Assembly: GCA_934101115.1 (NCBI GenBank)
Contig: CAKOPW010000047.1
Location: 1 to 5,117 of the forward strand
Direction of reading: 5' to 3'
Length of the DNA: 5,117 nt
Source of the DNA: an uncultured Bacilli bacterium
Lineage (GTDB): Bacteria; Bacillota_I; Bacilli_A; RF39; UBA660
Shown: positions 4,072-5,117 of the stretch, piece after piece
Layout: each line of letters opens with the position of its first letter
Position numbering within the stretch: position 1 is the first letter of the stretch
Notes under the pieces: generated by a model
The model's input: only the letters and a program-made list of their open reading frames with translations
The model's database searches: none
What the model was told of the DNA's origin: nothing
Program-made: the position numbers and the translations under genes

Positions 4072-5031
4072 TTATTTTTCGCCTTCATTTAACATTGTTG
4101 TAATAAATATTCCATATCCTGATTTTACATTTTCAACTACTACATGAGTAACAGCTCCAAAAATTTTTCCATTTTGAAGGATTGGTGAACCACTCATTCC
4201 TTGAATTACTCCTCCAGTTTTACTTAGAAGTTCTTCATCAGTGATTTCAAAATAAATATTTTTAGTATCACTTTTTTTATCAATTTTAGTGATTTTTATT
4301 TTATATTCTTTAATTTCTTTATTATCAAGAACAGTTCTTATTGTTGCTTCACCCAATTTTAAATCTTCTTTTTCTCCTACTTCTACTAAGGAAACGTTTT
4401 TATCATCATAGTACTTTCCATATATTCCTTTATTAGTGTTTTTCTCGATTGTTCCATACTTATTATTTTTGTTCAATCTTGCATTTTTAGTACCTGGATG
4501 TCCATCAAAACTTCTATCAATACTAGAAACATTACTTTCAAAAATAAATCCATCTTCTATATCTACAACATTTTTAGAATTTGATTCAACTATTTCATGA
4601 CCTAAAGCACCATATATTTTAGTTTCTGGATCAACATATGTAAGTGTTCCAATTCCACTTATAGAATCTTTAACAAAAAGACCAGTTTTATACTTATCTT
4701 CAGTTTTTATTAATTCATATTCGATATCAAATGTCTTATTTTTTCTTCTTAAGGTTAAAGTTACCTTACCATCTGTTTGATACTTATTTACAAGACTTAC
4801 TAAATTATCAATATCAGAAACCACATTTCCATTTACTTTTTCAATATAGTCTCCTACTTTTATTTTATTATTAATCTCTAAATTTTCATAAAAACCGACA
4901 ACCATTACTCCTTTAGAGGATATTTCAATACCTATATTATCTCCACCAGCATATATATAATTTGAATAAGCATAGACATTAAATGGTAAAATACTCATTA
5001 ATGCTAAACCTATGATTAGTTTCTTTTTCAT
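4072..5031 (-). CDS. spoIVB: SpoIVB sporulation signalling peptidase (S55)
   Basis: SpoIVB is a secreted serine protease made in the forespore. In Bacillus subtilis it cleaves SpoIVFA, which releases the SpoIVFB-dependent processing of pro-sigma-K in the mother cell. The 319-residue protein begins with a signal peptide, MKKKLIIGLALMSILPFNVYA (cleavage likely after VYA at 21). A PDZ domain (about 31-107) follows, with IGIEISSKGVMVVGFYE and KVGDYIEKVNG. The S55 domain carries the triad His145 in YGALGHEIV, Asp265 in FEITDEELL and Ser280 in GGVIQGMSGSPI. The 15-residue Asp-Ser spacing equals that of the Bacillus triad. It is clearly shorter than the Bacillus protein (about 425 residues). The start chosen is ATG 5031-5029, with AGGTGG (5042-5037) 5 bases upstream; an in-frame GTG at 5040-5038 overlaps that site. 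In Bacillus the next gene is spo0A; here it is a C26 peptidase. Confidence 0.96.
   Translation of the reverse strand: MKKKLIIGLALMSILPFNVYAYSNYIYAGGDNIGIEISSKGVMVVGFYENLEINNKIKVGDYIEKVNGNVVSDIDNLVSLVNKYQTDGKVTLTLRRKNKTFDIEYELIKTEDKYKTGLFVKDSISGIGTLTYVDPETKIYGALGHEIVESNSKNVVDIEDGFIFESNVSSIDRSFDGHPGTKNARLNKNNKYGTIEKNTNKGIYGKYYDDKNVSLVEVGEKEDLKLGEATIRTVLDNKEIKEYKIKITKIDKKSDTKNIYFEITDEELLSKTGGVIQGMSGSPILQNGKIFGAVTHVVVENVKSGYGIFITTMLNEGEK
5008..5022. repeat. 15-bp direct repeat, copy within the spoIVB signal-peptide codons
   Basis: The plus-strand sequence acctatgattagttt here encodes Lys-Leu-Ile-Ile-Gly (residues 4-8) of SpoIVB on the minus strand. An identical copy lies 31 bases away at 5039-5053. 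Confidence 0.8.
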
Positions 5032-5038
5032 TACTACC

Positions 5039-5053
5039 ACCTATGATTAGTTT
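5039..5053. repeat. 15-bp direct repeat, copy covering the spoIVB ribosome binding site
   Basis: This copy, identical to 5008-5022, lies in the spoIVB leader. On the minus strand its end supplies the AGGT of the ribosome binding site AGGTGG. The 31-base offset is not a multiple of three, so it is not an in-frame coding duplication. Confidence 0.8.
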
Positions 5054-5076
5054 AGGTTTATTTTAAAATTTTATAC
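5048..5076 (-). promoter_or_regulatory. Weak sigma-G-like promoter candidate for spoIVB
   Basis: Bacillus spoIVB is transcribed by forespore sigma-G. The minus strand here has GTATA (5076-5072, matching the sigma-G -35 GHATR), 17 bases and TAAACTA (5054-5048, 5 of 7 to CATWHTA). The predicted start near 5041 would cut into the ribosome binding site, which argues against it. No good sigma-A promoter was found between the terminator and the ATG. Confidence 0.2.
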
Positions 5077-5082
5077 ATCAGT

Positions 5083-5114
5083 AAAAAACAACGCAAATTA
5101 AGTCACGTTGTTTT
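5083..5114 (-). terminator. Rho-independent terminator of a gene beyond the right edge
   Basis: On the minus strand AAAACAACG (5114-5106) pairs perfectly with CGTTGTTTT (5093-5085) around a 12-base loop, and the T-run continues to 5083. It would end a minus-strand gene whose body lies outside the window; in Bacillus the gene before spoIVB is recN. On the plus strand the stem is followed by only four T, so it could be weakly bidirectional. Confidence 0.75.
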
Positions 5115-5117
5115 ATA

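Noticed and set aside
5032..5040. GTG start for spoIVB, three codons upstream
   Set aside because: The GTG overlaps the ribosome binding site AGGTGG; the ATG at 5031-5029 also gives a textbook signal peptide beginning MKKK.
1..5117. TGA reassigned to tryptophan, since no gene here stops at TGA
   Set aside because: Seven stops are too few, no in-frame TGA was seen in the genes, and the Trp in the 245-residue protein is TGG.
1..5117. Mobile element, CRISPR array, tRNA or riboswitch
   Set aside because: No transposase, regular repeat-spacer pattern, cloverleaf or long structured leader is present; all gaps are 111 bases or shorter.

Overview
The window is a compact, AT-rich stretch (about 30% G+C by eye) in which every supported gene lies on the minus strand. 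Strong AGGAGG-type ribosome binding sites, an endospore-specific protease (SpoIVB) and low G+C point to a spore-forming Firmicute, probably an uncultivated Bacilli/Erysipelotrichia- or Clostridia-like lineage. The genus cannot be told from the sequence. Trp is encoded by TGG in the codon checked, so the genetic code looks standard. All seven visible stop codons are TAA (4) or TAG (3).

In the direction of transcription (right to left) the layout is as follows. At the right edge is a Rho-independent terminator of a gene outside the window. Then come spoIVB (SpoIVB/S55 peptidase with signal peptide and PDZ domain) and a class-I glutamine-amidotransferase-like peptidase C26. Next is a two-gene operon of a free-standing HPt phosphotransfer protein and a protein with a PAS-like N-terminal half and a C-terminal receiver domain. 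After these are tmk (thymidylate kinase), nusB (antitermination factor), an unrecognised 245-residue protein, and finally the first 21 codons of a gene with a hydrophobic signal-like N-terminus that runs off the left edge. No intergenic gap exceeds 111 bases. No tRNA, rRNA, CRISPR or mobile element is seen.

The genes fall into short transcription units. A terminator closes the HPt/receiver operon, another closes nusB and a weaker one closes the 245-residue gene. In each case the stop codon lies in the hairpin loop or at its base. Plausible sigma-A type promoters precede the HPt gene, nusB and the C26 gene.

The most interesting part is the HPt/PAS-receiver pair close behind spoIVB. In Bacillus and many relatives spo0A follows spoIVB, but here it does not. 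Instead the window holds a phosphotransfer protein and a receiver with no DNA-binding output, the two component types used in a phosphorelay. A near-consensus Spo0A box (TTTGTCGAT) lies in the promoter of that operon. A sporulation-linked phosphorelay is therefore a reasonable but untested hypothesis. No histidine kinase is present in the window.
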